A stretch of DNA of 64,000 nucleotides from Solitalea agri (GCF_023914155.1 NZ_JAMWYS010000058.1:124001-188000); one strand, 5' to 3'; positions 18,336 to 27,718 are shown, numbered from the stretch's first letter. The notes: generated from the letters alone by a model not told the origin. Numbers and translations are program-made.

Positions 18336-19976
18336 ATGAAAAAAACCTATTTCATCATTTCATTAGTGATTATTGCTTTTAACAGTAGTTGTGTTGATGC
18401 CAGTAAAAAGGTAAAGAATAATAATATTCCTAAAGACAGTATAATGAATGTGGTGGTATGGAATAAAAGTATTCCGGGAAATTATAGCCAGCAAACAGTT
18501 ATAAGGTTCGATAGTAGTGAAATTGACAAATTCATTAACAAATACCCAAATCTGGCCATCTATACCGAAGATATCCATAAATTTTACCGGAACAGGAAAT
18601 TTGCCTATGCTTGGTTTGATAAAAACGGTTTAATTGAACAGGCCAATAACTTAAACAGTCGCATTCAACATTTAGATGATGAGGGACTGGCCGGAAAAGT
18701 GCCATATAGTGAAAAATTGGATACGCTTTTTCAAGTGTTAAATGGCAGCAAAAAAGATCTTACCACCGAACTCATGCTAACAGGTAGCTACTTTGCATTT
18801 TCAAAAATTGCCTGGGGAGGAACAGTAAACGATCAGGATATTAAATCAATGGATTGGTTTCTTCCACGAAAAAAACTTGATTATCAAAAATATCTTGAAG
18901 AGATTATCGCTCAACCCAATACAAAACTTCTAAGCAAGGATCCGGTATTTCGTCAATATGATCTTTTAAAATCAGAGGTTAAGCGATACCGGGATTTAGC
19001 AGAAAAAGACAATTGGAGTGTTATTAAACTAACCACCAAAGCCATTAAACCTGGCGATTCTTCAGAAAACATAGTTAAAATACGTGAACGACTCTTCTTA
19101 TTGGGTGATATAAAAAGTAATAATGAAAATGCCCTTTATGATGATGAATTGGGTTTGGCTGTTAAAAGGTTTCAAGTACGTCATGGGTTAAATGACGATG
19201 GAGTAATTGGGAATGGCTTTATGTCGGCTTTGAATATCTCTCCTAAAGAACGGCTGAATCAACTATTGGTAAATATTGAACGAAGCAGATGGGTGCCAGA
19301 GAAAATAACTGGCTCACATATTATTGTAAATATCCCAGCTTTTAAATTATATGTTTTCCACTCCGACACGCTGCAATGGGATTGTAATGTGGTAGTTGGA
19401 AAAGCCCTAAATCAAACGGTGATTTTCAACGGTGATTTAAAATACATTGTTTTTAGTCCATATTGGAATGTACCTCCAAGTATTGTTCGCAAGGAGATCC
19501 TTCCGGGAATTAAAGGAAGCAGTAACTATTTAAAAACACATAAAATGGAGATTACAGGTTACCAGGGAAATTTGCCAGTTGTTCGTCAATTGCCAGGTCC
19601 ATCAAACTCATTAGGTCTTGTTAAGTTCCTTTTCCCCAACTCATTTAATATTTATTTACACGACACACCTTCAAAATCTTTATTTAATGAGGATCAACGA
19701 GCATTTAGCCATGGATGTGTGCGTGTGGGTGAACCGAAACACTTGGCCATTTATTTACTGCGAAATGACAGTACCTGGAACGAGGCTAAAATAACAGCGG
19801 CTATGAATTCGGGAAAGGAACAATACGTTACTCTAAAACAACCGGTTCCGGTATTTATTGGTTACCTAACTGCATTTGTAGACCATAACGGTTTATTAAA
19901 CTTCAGGAAAGATATTTATAACAGGGACAAAAGGCTGGAAGAAAGTTTATTTACAAATAACAAAAAGTCACTCTAA
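18336..19976 (+). CDS. L,D-transpeptidase (YcbB/LdtD-like) lipoprotein
   Basis: A 546-residue murein L,D-transpeptidase. The signal is of lipoprotein type (ITFNSSC-like; Cys19 in NSSCVD). A helical scaffold domain precedes a peptidoglycan-binding domain at about residues 240-300 (IVKIRERLFLLG, AVKRFQVRHGL). The YkuD catalytic domain follows, with H459-G-C461 in FSHGCVRVGE as the nucleophile motif. It would form 3-3 peptide cross-links in peptidoglycan, or attach proteins to it, in the periplasm. Length and domain order match the YcbB type. It follows a terminator, so it has its own promoter. Confidence 0.9.
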   Translation: MKKTYFIISLVIIAFNSSCVDASKKVKNNNIPKDSIMNVVVWNKSIPGNYSQQTVIRFDSSEIDKFINKYPNLAIYTEDIHKFYRNRKFAYAWFDKNGLIEQANNLNSRIQHLDDEGLAGKVPYSEKLDTLFQVLNGSKKDLTTELMLTGSYFAFSKIAWGGTVNDQDIKSMDWFLPRKKLDYQKYLEEIIAQPNTKLLSKDPVFRQYDLLKSEVKRYRDLAEKDNWSVIKLTTKAIKPGDSSENIVKIRERLFLLGDIKSNNENALYDDELGLAVKRFQVRHGLNDDGVIGNGFMSALNISPKERLNQLLVNIERSRWVPEKITGSHIIVNIPAFKLYVFHSDTLQWDCNVVVGKALNQTVIFNGDLKYIVFSPYWNVPPSIVRKEILPGIKGSSNYLKTHKMEITGYQGNLPVVRQLPGPSNSLGLVKFLFPNSFNIYLHDTPSKSLFNEDQRAFSHGCVRVGEPKHLAIYLLRNDSTWNEAKITAAMNSGKEQYVTLKQPVPVFIGYLTAFVDHNGLLNFRKDIYNRDKRLEESLFTNNKKSL

Positions 19977-20353
19977 ACAGGAATGGCTTCTTCGTAATTT
20001 CCTCCAAAGCCAATATAATCAACGCGCTTATTGGTTCCATTTAGGGTGGCCTCATAAAATCGAACACCGGCATTTGCGATTCCTTGCATAAATTCAGGGT
20101 AAGTTGTTTTTCCTTGCTGATTGTCTCTGATTGCCTGAATCGTTAATTCGCTATTAAAGGTTTCAGTAATTGTTCGTGGTTTAATAGCTCCGGCATGCAA
20201 AAGTGTTACACCATCGCCAAAACGGTAAAGAATCGAGCTGGTTGCAACATCAACCGTATATGACAAAACCCCTGCAGAAATTAATTTCAACACTAGATCA
20301 GGGTAGTTTTTTGCTGACTGATAAGCTTCTGTAATTGCATTTTGGACACTCAT
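19973..20353 (-). CDS. DUF1398 (YbcV-like) protein
   Basis: A small soluble protein of 126 residues if started at the ATG at 20353 (MSVQNAITEAYQ). A longer frame reaches an ATG at 20440 but would run 56 bases into the Omp85-like gene, so the shorter start is preferred; it matches the usual length of about 130 residues. The C-terminus (RFYEATLNGTNKRVDYIGFGG) is the conserved end of DUF1398. The function of this family is not known. Its stop overlaps the stop of the convergent L,D-transpeptidase by 4 bases. Confidence 0.8.
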   Translation of the reverse strand: MSVQNAITEAYQSAKNYPDLVLKLISAGVLSYTVDVATSSILYRFGDGVTLLHAGAIKPRTITETFNSELTIQAIRDNQQGKTTYPEFMQGIANAGVRFYEATLNGTNKRVDYIGFGGNYEEAIPV

Positions 20354-20384
20354 TGTAAACAGTTTTAGTTGGGTCAATATTTCG

Positions 20385-21536
20385 CTAAAAAGCTTCGGTA
20401 AAGTTAAAATAGAATCCGCTGGATCCTTTACCAATTCCATAATCTAACCTTAGATTCATACGAGGTTGAACTTCAAAACGGAAACCAACTCCAAAATTAG
20501 GTAACCAATGGGTAAACTCGGATGGGTCTTCACCAATTGAACCGACGGCAAGCCATCCTACAGCTCCATATTTAGACGGCTTGTTCTCCTTATTGTAAAA
20601 GGTGTGACGATACTCGGCAATACTAAACAACATAGTCTTATCACGATACTGCCCCCACAAATATCCGCGTAAATCAAAGGGCGTTCCTAACTGCGACATT
20701 TCCCCATAGGGTACATTTCCTACTGCAAATCTGCCTTTTAATTGCAATGCCAGGGTATGACCTTTCTTTACAATCGGATAATACTTGCGCGCATCAAAAG
20801 AATAAAGCTGATAGGAATTATCCCCGCCTAAATAACCACCATAAAAAGCAGCTTGAGCCTCCAGAAAAATCCCTTTCCATGCGTTTACAGCAATATCGCG
20901 CGTATCATGTTGAAAAATCACCCCCATACCGGTATTAAAAGGATTGTCGTTATATTGCTGATAAACAGGATCCTCCGCAACCCCCTTACTTGGATCTTTG
21001 CCTTTGGTGTAGTTAACATCCAGCGTTGGGCCTATAAAAAATGATTTTTTATACTGCCATAAAAACCTTGGGTTAATCTGAAACCATGTTCGCGTATATT
21101 TAGTGGTTGTGTCTGATTTGGGTGTATGTCTGCCTGCATCGTAGCCAATACCAAAGTAATTATCTTCCATATTTTTAAACCACAAATCAGTGTACAAACG
21201 GTATTTATCATGCTTGAAAAACAGCGTTGCCCTGGTTGCTAGGAAAAAAGAACCGGTAGAGCCCACTCCTATATTAAACGGAGCCGAAGAACGTTGCAGA
21301 GTAGTATCAACTTTATCAAATCGCCACGATGTTAAAACCCCTCCTGCTATGGTAAAGCCAAGTTCGGGCGTATAAGCTGGGCCGGCTAGTGGAGTTATCA
21401 TGAATTTTCCCTCTCGTTCCTTTTGGGCTTTTTTTAGCTTTCTTTGCTCTTTTTTTGACAAAGGCTTCTCCTGTGCAAAAGAAGTAGTGATGAAAGAAAA
21501 AAACAGGAAGATAAGTAGAAATAAAAATTTAGACAT
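20385..21536 (-). CDS. BamA/Omp85-like outer-membrane barrel protein
   Basis: A 383-residue exported protein with a signal peptide ending near TTSFAQ, then a very basic linker (KKEQRKLKKAQKER). The rest is a barrel of about 16 strands that ends in GSSGFYFNFTEAF, with a terminal Phe as expected of outer-membrane proteins. The segment MSQLGTPFDLRGYLWGQYRDK resembles the region around the conserved RGY/RGF loop of Omp85 surface-antigen proteins. POTRA domains are absent, so it is a short, patatin-like-free, barrel-only member. Its cargo is unknown. Confidence 0.78.
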   Translation of the reverse strand: MSKFLFLLIFLFFSFITTSFAQEKPLSKKEQRKLKKAQKEREGKFMITPLAGPAYTPELGFTIAGGVLTSWRFDKVDTTLQRSSAPFNIGVGSTGSFFLATRATLFFKHDKYRLYTDLWFKNMEDNYFGIGYDAGRHTPKSDTTTKYTRTWFQINPRFLWQYKKSFFIGPTLDVNYTKGKDPSKGVAEDPVYQQYNDNPFNTGMGVIFQHDTRDIAVNAWKGIFLEAQAAFYGGYLGGDNSYQLYSFDARKYYPIVKKGHTLALQLKGRFAVGNVPYGEMSQLGTPFDLRGYLWGQYRDKTMLFSIAEYRHTFYNKENKPSKYGAVGWLAVGSIGEDPSEFTHWLPNFGVGFRFEVQPRMNLRLDYGIGKGSSGFYFNFTEAF

Positions 21537-21682
21537 AGGAGTTTTGAGCGTTAAATAAAGTCTATTTAATTTAACTCAAAATTCACTATTTACCAAAATG
21601 ATAAAGAGTGATAATCGGCTATTAAATTGTTGAATGAATAGATTTTAAATTTAGAAAAACAACCATTTCAGCGCAACAGTAG

Positions 21683-22069
21683 CTATTCACCAGGGCAAAC
21701 CTTTAATTTTTCACTTACTTCGTTTCCTCCGTTTCCGGTAAATGTAAAGTAAGCTCTTATTTGTCCTTTAACAGCAGTTCCTTTGGCATTTAAGCTAATT
21801 GTGGTACCTGCTTCAACATTAACAGATAGATTAAAATTTCCACCCGGATTGGATACAGTAACCGGACCGTTGGTGCCTTCATAAGTAATTGATGTTACTG
21901 TTGAACCTGAGTTTGCAGTAACGGTATAAGTAACGGTACCATTGCTTTGCGTTGTGTAGGATTCCGTTGAAACATCGCATGATTGAGTATCAGCATCGTC
22001 GTCGCTGCATGAATTAGTTACAAAGCTGAAAATAACAATTGTTATTACCAGGTAGAGGCGTTTTTTCAT
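21683..22069 (-). CDS. small exported lipoprotein, Thr/Ser/Gly-rich
   Basis: A 128-residue protein with a lipoprotein signal (FSFVTNSCSDDDAD, Cys21), in which acidic residues after the Cys fit the Bacteroidota surface-export signal. The mature part is rich in Thr, Gly and Val (TVTYTVTANSGSTV) and looks like one Ig-like beta domain. No family is recognised. It is likely displayed at the cell surface, by inference from the signal. Confidence 0.7.
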   Translation of the reverse strand: MKKRLYLVITIVIFSFVTNSCSDDDADTQSCDVSTESYTTQSNGTVTYTVTANSGSTVTSITYEGTNGPVTVSNPGGNFNLSVNVEAGTTISLNAKGTAVKGQIRAYFTFTGNGGNEVSEKLKVCPGE

Positions 22070-22251
22070 GGTTATCTATTTTTTATAAATGATTATTTCA
22101 TGAGGCAAATAATATGCCTTTCATTAAAACAATTTATGAATTCTCAGCACGTAAAAACGAATTAATCAACTGAAATACATTGTATTAAACAACTTTATTC
22201 AATGAAAATTTAATTAAATTTAATTATCAACCAATTTAATTACTGCAGTTT

Positions 22252-22557
22252 ATGATAGTTGTCAGAAACATTTTTCAGCTAAAATTTGGCAAAGCCAAAG
22301 AAGCTAAAGAGCTATGGAAAGAAGGCAGAATGATCAATACTTCTGCTCAGAAACATCCTTACCGTGTTTTATTTGATGCCGTGGGAGACTCTTACACCAT
22401 GATTTTTGAGATCACCTTCGAAAGTTTGACGCAGTTTGAAAGTGCAATGCAAACAGATATGGGTTCAATGGAATGGAAAAGCTGGTATGCAAAATTTGTC
22501 CCCCTATGCCGAAGTGGTAAACGAGAGATATTTACCATTTTTGAAGAGAATAAATAA
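22252..22557 (+). CDS. small dimeric alpha-beta barrel-like protein (NIPSNAP/ABM type)
   Basis: A 101-residue soluble protein. The pattern MIVVRNIFQLKFGKAKEA, a short helix, YTMIFEITFESLTQFESAM and a final REIFTIFE strand fits a ferredoxin-like dimeric alpha-beta barrel, as in NIPSNAP or ABM-domain proteins. No catalytic residues can be assigned. It is alone on its strand and converges with the ppx gene across a hairpin. Confidence 0.62.
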   Translation: MIVVRNIFQLKFGKAKEAKELWKEGRMINTSAQKHPYRVLFDAVGDSYTMIFEITFESLTQFESAMQTDMGSMEWKSWYAKFVPLCRSGKREIFTIFEENK

Positions 22558-22561
22558 CAAG

Positions 22562-22585
22562 AACGCCCCGATTATTCGAGGCGTT
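22562..22585. terminator. hairpin between convergent genes
   Basis: AACGCCCCG pairs with CGAGGCGTT (one mismatch) around a 6-base loop and is followed by TTCTTATT. It lies between the stops of the small barrel-like gene and ppx and could serve either strand. Confidence 0.6.
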
Positions 22586-22590
22586 TCTTA

Positions 22591-23508
22591 TTATATCGAT
22601 GCTTCTTTATGCTCCGAAATAGAAACTGCTCTGGGGAAATTCTTCTCAATTAGCAAATGAATAATTCCATCCACCAATCCAACTTTAGGAACATAAAGCT
22701 GTTTGGCACCAGCCCAGCGCATTAGCGTTAAAAATATCTCTGAAGCAGGTATAATTACATCAGCCCGATCTTCTTTCAAGCCTAAAACGTTTATACGATC
22801 TTTTAGTGAAAACGAATTCAAATAATCATACATAGCCTTTAATTTGGTAAACGTTAAAGGAGTCCCCATCTTCTCTCCTGATATCTTAAATATCTTATTG
22901 ATATTTCCGCCCGTACCAATGCCAAAGATCGTTTTGTAGTTTTTAGTGTTCTCTTTGATCCAGTTTTTCAATTCCCTCCAGGTTTCTTCAGAATCCTGGT
23001 TATCAAGCATACGGATGGTACCGATGTTAAATGAGTTTGAATCGATCAGAATACCATTTGAAAATACTGAAACTTCTGTACTACCTCCTCCTACATCAAT
23101 GTACAAGTAGGTTCTTCGTGAATCAAGGTACTTTTCAATATGACTCGAATAAATGATATTAGCTTCTCTTTTACCGTCTACAATATCGAAGTTTATCCCT
23201 GCCTCGTTTGCCACGCGTTCTACTACCACCGCTCCATTTTCAGCTTCACGCATGGCAGATGTTGCACAAGCCATATAATCCTGCACTTTATAAACATCCA
23301 TCAAATTTCTAAAAGCTGACATAGATTTCAACAAATCATTGACTTTCCGTTCAGATATCTGCTTATCTAAAAAAGCGTCATCCCCCAAACGTAAAGGCAC
23401 ACGAATAAGCGTGTTCTTTTTAAAACTAATTTCCTCATTGATCTCCACAATGTCGGCAATTAGTAGCCTTACGGCATTTGATCCAATGTCAATAGCAGCG
23501 TATTTCAA
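22591..23508 (-). CDS. ppx: Ppx/GppA-family exopolyphosphatase
   Basis: A 305-residue member of the Ppx/GppA family, which removes phosphate from polyphosphate or from pppGpp. It has the ASKHA motifs: AIDIGSNAVRLL at the start, YLDVGGGSTEVS-like (YIDVGGGSTEVS) near residue 138, and GIGTGGNINKI near residue 197. The length is that of short Bacteroidota Ppx proteins, without the C-terminal HD-type extension of Escherichia coli Ppx. The gene begins 12 bases after ppk1 on the same strand, so synthesis and breakdown of polyphosphate are coregulated. Whether it prefers polyphosphate or pppGpp is not decided by sequence. Confidence 0.9.
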   Translation of the reverse strand: MKYAAIDIGSNAVRLLIADIVEINEEISFKKNTLIRVPLRLGDDAFLDKQISERKVNDLLKSMSAFRNLMDVYKVQDYMACATSAMREAENGAVVVERVANEAGINFDIVDGKREANIIYSSHIEKYLDSRRTYLYIDVGGGSTEVSVFSNGILIDSNSFNIGTIRMLDNQDSEETWRELKNWIKENTKNYKTIFGIGTGGNINKIFKISGEKMGTPLTFTKLKAMYDYLNSFSLKDRINVLGLKEDRADVIIPASEIFLTLMRWAGAKQLYVPKVGLVDGIIHLLIEKNFPRAVSISEHKEASI

Positions 23509-23520
23509 GATAGTTTAATT

Positions 23521-25608
23521 TTAAAGGTTTATTTGTTTGGTTTTCTTCAACCTGCTTTTTAAAAAATTATATGTTTGAATTTGCGACCGTATGTTTGGGT
23601 CTTCCTCGTTCACCTTTTCCTTGTAGGTATTTCTTTGTTCTTTATCAATAATTCGAGCTTTGGTGTTATCAGATAACTGAATTTGAATAATTGATTTGAT
23701 AATATTCTTACTCTCTTTATCTAAAATCGGAAAAGCCACCTCCACCCTGTTGTCAAGGTTCCTGTTCATTAAATCAGCAGACGAAAGATAAATTTGTTCT
23801 TTTCCGTTATTCGCAAAGATAAATACTCTGGCATGTTCAAGGTATCGGTCAACGATGCTAATTATTTCAATATTTTCACTCAAGCCTTTTACACCAGGCA
23901 CCAAACAACAGATTCCTCGTACAATCAGCTTAATTTCAACTCCTGCTTTACTCGCTTCATAAAGCTTATAAACCATTCGCTCATCATTCAAACTATTCAT
24001 CTTCAAAATCATGTAGCTTTTAATCCCTTTTTTAGCATTGGCAATTTCGCGATCAATGAACCGGGTAATTTTTTTGCGCATTTCTAATGGAGCAACCAAC
24101 AAGCATTTGTAGCTTGAGATCAACAATCCTTTTTCCAAATCATTAAACAAATTGTCCATGTCTTTGGTTATGGTCGCGTCGGCAGTAAAATAGCTATGGT
24201 CGGCGTAGATATTAGCGGTTTTCTCGTTAAAGTTTCCGGTAGCAAGATTACCATAATGAACAAGCCTATTACCTTCTTTACGGGTAACCAAACATATTTT
24301 CGAGTGAACTTTTAACTGAGAAATTCCGAACAATACTTTAATACCTTCCTCCTCTAAACGTTGTGTCCAGTAAATGTTATTTTCTTCATCGAAACGAGCC
24401 TTTAACTCAAGAAGAACTAATACGTGTTTACCGTTTTTAGCGGCGTTTATTAAGGCATTTATTATCCGTGAGTTTTGAGCTAGGCGATATAAAGTGATTT
24501 TTATTGAGATTACCTTTGGATCAATGGCTGCTTCTCTCAAAAAATGAATTACATAGTCAAAACTTTGATAAGGCAGACTTACTAACAGATTTCGCTTCGA
24601 AATTTCATTTATAATGCTTTGACCCAATAGAACTTCTGGGATTGGCAAAGGATCCAATCGAGGATATTCCAGCTCTTTTCTACCAACATTAGGCAATGAC
24701 ATGAAGTCCTTAAAATTATGATAATGTCCACCCGGAATTAAACTGGTGGGCTTCAATCCAATCTTGCGTACCAAATAAGCCAAGAGTTCATCAGGCATAT
24801 CTGAGTCGTAAATAAAACGAACAGGACTTCCTTTTTTCCTTAGTTTGATGCTTTTTGAAATATTATCAACAATACTCAGGGTCATATCATTATCAAGATC
24901 CATTTCGGCATCTCTCGTTAATTTGATACTGTAGGCACTGAAATCATCGTATTTGAAAATAGAAAACAATTCATCCAAACAATACCTGATCACATCATCC
25001 AAAAGAATAACGTATTTTAAATCATTGGTTTCGGGCAGAATCAAAAAGCGAGAATGGGTATTTGTTGGAATTTCAATTAGGGCGCGTTTAGGTTTATTAT
25101 TTCCACTCGATTTTGAAAGTTGAACCAGCAAATAAATTGATTCATCTTTGAGTTCCGGAAATTCAGTTAAACCATCGAGCATTATCGGTACCAAGGTCGA
25201 AAGAAGCTTTTCCCTGAAATAAGTTCTTACAAACTGCCCTCGAGATACATTCAACTGCAAATCATTAATAATGAATATTTTCTCTTCTGCAAGTTGAGGC
25301 AAGATGATGTTGTTGTAAATACTATCAAAACGAACCTGCTGTTTTTTTACTATTTCCTGTATTTCAGCAAGGATACGTGTTGGGTTAAACCCCATGTTAA
25401 AACGGGCAGCATTTTTAAGTTTTGTAAACCGGCTAACAGTAGCCACTCTTACCCTGAAAAACTCATCGAGATTTGAAGAAAAAATTGCCAGGAACTTAAT
25501 ACGTTCAATAAGAGGAACGGTTGGGTCACAGGCTTCCTGCAAAACGCGGTCATTAAAAGCCAACCAACTTATCTCCCTATTTATCAATGGCAATTTCTTA
25601 CTTGTCAT
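23521..25608 (-). CDS. ppk: polyphosphate kinase 1
   Basis: A 695-residue Ppk1, which reversibly makes polyphosphate from ATP. The family's two essential His residues fall at H435 (in KVHSKICLV) and H592 (in LEHARVFIF), the same numbers as in the Escherichia coli enzyme. The N-terminal domain starts with NREISWLAFN, as expected. It heads a two-gene operon with ppx 12 bases downstream. A terminator for the H1-like gene lies just upstream of its start. The enzyme is membrane-associated in other bacteria; no transmembrane segment is visible here. Confidence 0.96.
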   Translation of the reverse strand: MTSKKLPLINREISWLAFNDRVLQEACDPTVPLIERIKFLAIFSSNLDEFFRVRVATVSRFTKLKNAARFNMGFNPTRILAEIQEIVKKQQVRFDSIYNNIILPQLAEEKIFIINDLQLNVSRGQFVRTYFREKLLSTLVPIMLDGLTEFPELKDESIYLLVQLSKSSGNNKPKRALIEIPTNTHSRFLILPETNDLKYVILLDDVIRYCLDELFSIFKYDDFSAYSIKLTRDAEMDLDNDMTLSIVDNISKSIKLRKKGSPVRFIYDSDMPDELLAYLVRKIGLKPTSLIPGGHYHNFKDFMSLPNVGRKELEYPRLDPLPIPEVLLGQSIINEISKRNLLVSLPYQSFDYVIHFLREAAIDPKVISIKITLYRLAQNSRIINALINAAKNGKHVLVLLELKARFDEENNIYWTQRLEEEGIKVLFGISQLKVHSKICLVTRKEGNRLVHYGNLATGNFNEKTANIYADHSYFTADATITKDMDNLFNDLEKGLLISSYKCLLVAPLEMRKKITRFIDREIANAKKGIKSYMILKMNSLNDERMVYKLYEASKAGVEIKLIVRGICCLVPGVKGLSENIEIISIVDRYLEHARVFIFANNGKEQIYLSSADLMNRNLDNRVEVAFPILDKESKNIIKSIIQIQLSDNTKARIIDKEQRNTYKEKVNEEDPNIRSQIQTYNFLKSRLKKTKQINL

Positions 25609-25671
25609 ATATTATTTCTGCTCAAAAAAGACAGTTATCAGTGCAAATTATGATGGGTTTAATAAAAAATA

Positions 25672-25705
25672 AAAATAGTCTCATTGAAACAAATGAGACT
25701 ATTTT
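25672..25705 (-). terminator. terminator of the H1-like gene
   Basis: Perfect 14-base arms (AAAATAGTCTCATT and its complement) with a 6-base loop, ending in T-runs on both strands. On the minus strand it lies 60 bases after the stop of the H1-like gene and before ppk1. Confidence 0.8.
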
Positions 25706-25764
25706 TTGAATTAAGTTATTGTTAAATAATTATTAACCGGGTCAATAATCTTATTTACATAACA

Positions 25765-26277
25765 TTATGAATGTCCCAATTCTTCATCCCCTTCTGTATT
25801 TGATCGCCTTGGTTTACCGGCAACTTTAGGTGCATTTTTTTGCGGAGCTTTTGCACTTTTGGAATTTATCCGGGCTCCCCTTGTATTTGTTTTAGGACTA
25901 GTGACCTTTAATTGTTTAACAGGTGGAAGTGCGGCGCTTGTAATTAAGGGTTTTTCCAAAGCGTTACTTGCTGTTCCTTCTACTTTAGCTACCACTTTTT
26001 TCACCCTTGCCACCACTTTGGTAGCTCTGGTTTTAGACACTTTTGGTGGAGTTGCAACAGGCTTAGTAACCACCCTTTTTTTCAATTCCCTGTCCACTTC
26101 CTGGCTCGCTTTTAAAATTCGACGGGCAAGTTTTTTACTTGCTTCCTGAATAGTTTTGGCAACTTTCTTTGAGTCTCCGTGTTCGATGTCTTTTAAGGCT
26201 TCTTTAATTTTTAACGCTATATTTGCTTCAAGTATTTTTTTTGAAGTTTTTTTAGCGTCTTTGTTAGATGGAGTCAT
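25765..26277 (-). CDS. Lys/Ala/Pro-rich histone H1-like protein
   Basis: A 170-residue highly basic protein. Residues about 10-65 form an amphipathic helical region (ALKIKEALKDIEHGDSKK, ASKKLARRILKASQE). Residues 68 to the end are a low-complexity tail rich in Lys, Ala, Pro and Thr, like the tail of histone H1 or chlamydial Hc1/Hc2. This composition suggests DNA or polyanion binding, but it is not proof of family membership. It is monocistronic with its own terminator. The nearby ppk1-ppx pair makes polyphosphate a conceivable partner; this is speculation. Confidence 0.65.
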   Translation of the reverse strand: MTPSNKDAKKTSKKILEANIALKIKEALKDIEHGDSKKVAKTIQEASKKLARRILKASQEVDRELKKRVVTKPVATPPKVSKTRATKVVARVKKVVAKVEGTASNALEKPLITSAALPPVKQLKVTSPKTNTRGARINSKSAKAPQKNAPKVAGKPRRSNTEGDEELGHS

Positions 26278-26380
26278 AGTTTATAAATGTGAAGCTAAAT
26301 CATACTTCTTAAAGTTATTTACAATTACTTAGTATTCAAATAATTTTATATTAAATAATTTTTATTAAAAGCTTAAACCT

Positions 26381-26872
26381 ATGCCTTCATTTGATATAGT
26401 AAGCAAAGTTGATGGTCAAACTTTAGACAACGCCATAAACAATGCCAAAAAGGAAATTATTAATCGTTACGATTTTCATGACTCTAAAACGGAAATTGAC
26501 CTTGATAAGAAAACCAACACCATTAGAATTCTTACGGAAAATGATATGCGCATGAAGGCTATTCAAGATGTGATTATTGGCCGAATGGTTAAACAACATT
26601 TAGATGCAAATTGCCTTGATTTTGGTGATGATCATTACGCTTCGGGCAATATGCTTAGAAAAGATATTAAAGTAAAAGAAGGCATTGATAAAGAACTGGC
26701 AAAAAAGATCATCAAAGCAATTAAAGACAGTGGCTTAAAAGTACAGGCGTCGATTATGGATGAACAAGTTCGTGTTCAAGGTAAAAAAATTGACGATTTA
26801 CAAGCCGTTATTTCTTTGGTTCGTGGAGCTAACTTAGATCAACCTTTACAATATATAAACATGAGGGCATAG
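26381..26872 (+). CDS. YajQ-family cyclic-di-GMP/nucleotide-binding protein
   Basis: A 163-residue YajQ (UPF0234) protein with the conserved N-terminus MPSFDIVSKVD and the NRYDFHDSKTEI motif near residue 30. Two ferredoxin-like halves follow. In Xanthomonas the family binds cyclic di-GMP and acts with transcription factors; in other bacteria the role is less clear. The length is standard. It is a single-gene unit on the plus strand. Confidence 0.93.
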   Translation: MPSFDIVSKVDGQTLDNAINNAKKEIINRYDFHDSKTEIDLDKKTNTIRILTENDMRMKAIQDVIIGRMVKQHLDANCLDFGDDHYASGNMLRKDIKVKEGIDKELAKKIIKAIKDSGLKVQASIMDEQVRVQGKKIDDLQAVISLVRGANLDQPLQYINMRA

Positions 26873-26985
26873 TGCCTTCATGTTTTATTTTCTACTCAAC
26901 CCTCTACCCCTTCCTTATTAGCACTTTACTTTAAATTTTCTAACTGCTTGTAAAAGCTGATTAATGACTTTGTACGCATGCGCAT

Positions 26986-27013
26986 AAAAAAGAGGCGACC
27001 CATGGTCGCCTCT
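26986..27013 (-). terminator. terminator of the hsp20 gene
   Basis: Arms AGAGGCGACC and GGTCGCCTCT with a 3-base loop. On the minus strand the stem is followed by a U-run. It lies 40 bases after the Hsp20 stop. Confidence 0.85.
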
Positions 27014-27052
27014 AACTAAACAAACTAACACTACTCTCTACCTATCAGCTGT

Positions 27053-27502
27053 TTACGAAACTTTTATCTGCTTCGCTTTTAATTGCGCTTCCGCTTTTTT
27101 AGGAATACCCACACTTAAAACTCCATCTTTATATTCCGCACCGATCTTTTCAACATCCACCGTTTCCGGTAAGTTAAAAGACCGCTTAAAAGAAGAATAA
27201 CTAAATTCTTTTCGATGATAGTTTTTAGTTTCTTCTTTATGTTCTTCTTCTTTTTGAACCGAAATAGTTAAGGTGTTTTTTTCCAGATCAATTTTAAAAT
27301 CATCTTTGCTTAATCCAGGTGCAGCTAATTCAATTGAAAACTCTTCAGCGTTTTCTAAAACATTCACGGCCGGCACCTTAAAGTTTCCCTCTGAAAGAGA
27401 CGTTCCATTAAACATAGTTTCGAATAAATCATTAAACATTGGAGCGAATGGATTTACTCGTTCAAAATTTCTTACTGGGTAATTTCTTTTAATTAGTGTC
27501 AT
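27053..27502 (-). CDS. small heat-shock protein, Hsp20/alpha-crystallin family
   Basis: An ATP-independent chaperone of 149 residues from the start at 27502 (MTLIKRNYPVRNFERV). This start is chosen because AGGAGG lies 8 bases before it, a rare clear Shine-Dalgarno in this window; a longer frame from 27565 has none. The alpha-crystallin domain covers about residues 45-140, with AAPGLSKDDFKIDL and the signature strand GVLSVGIPKK (the GVLxxxxPK core). Such genes are usually heat-induced. No heat-shock promoter element could be confirmed. Confidence 0.92.
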   Translation of the reverse strand: MTLIKRNYPVRNFERVNPFAPMFNDLFETMFNGTSLSEGNFKVPAVNVLENAEEFSIELAAPGLSKDDFKIDLEKNTLTISVQKEEEHKEETKNYHRKEFSYSSFKRSFNLPETVDVEKIGAEYKDGVLSVGIPKKAEAQLKAKQIKVS

Positions 27503-27718
27503 TTCATATCCTCCTAAATTTTTTAATTTAAATACTTTTTGAATTCTATGACTGGTATATATCAACCCTCATACCATCAGCTATTTTTTAATAAAATGAA
27601 GACAAAATGACACCTAAATCCTGCAAACAAATGACAACATGTCTTATATTATGATATTTTTGAAAGAAGAGTTATCAAAGAAGATCAAGAAGATGTTAAA
27701 CCTTGAGAATATGTATTA

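Noticed and set aside
19973-20440. Longer form of the DUF1398 gene
   Set aside because: The extra N-terminal residues overlap the Omp85-like gene and do not match the family; the start at 20353 fits.
27503-27565. Upstream start for the Hsp20 gene
   Set aside because: The start at 27502 has a strong Shine-Dalgarno and the added residues are not part of the family.
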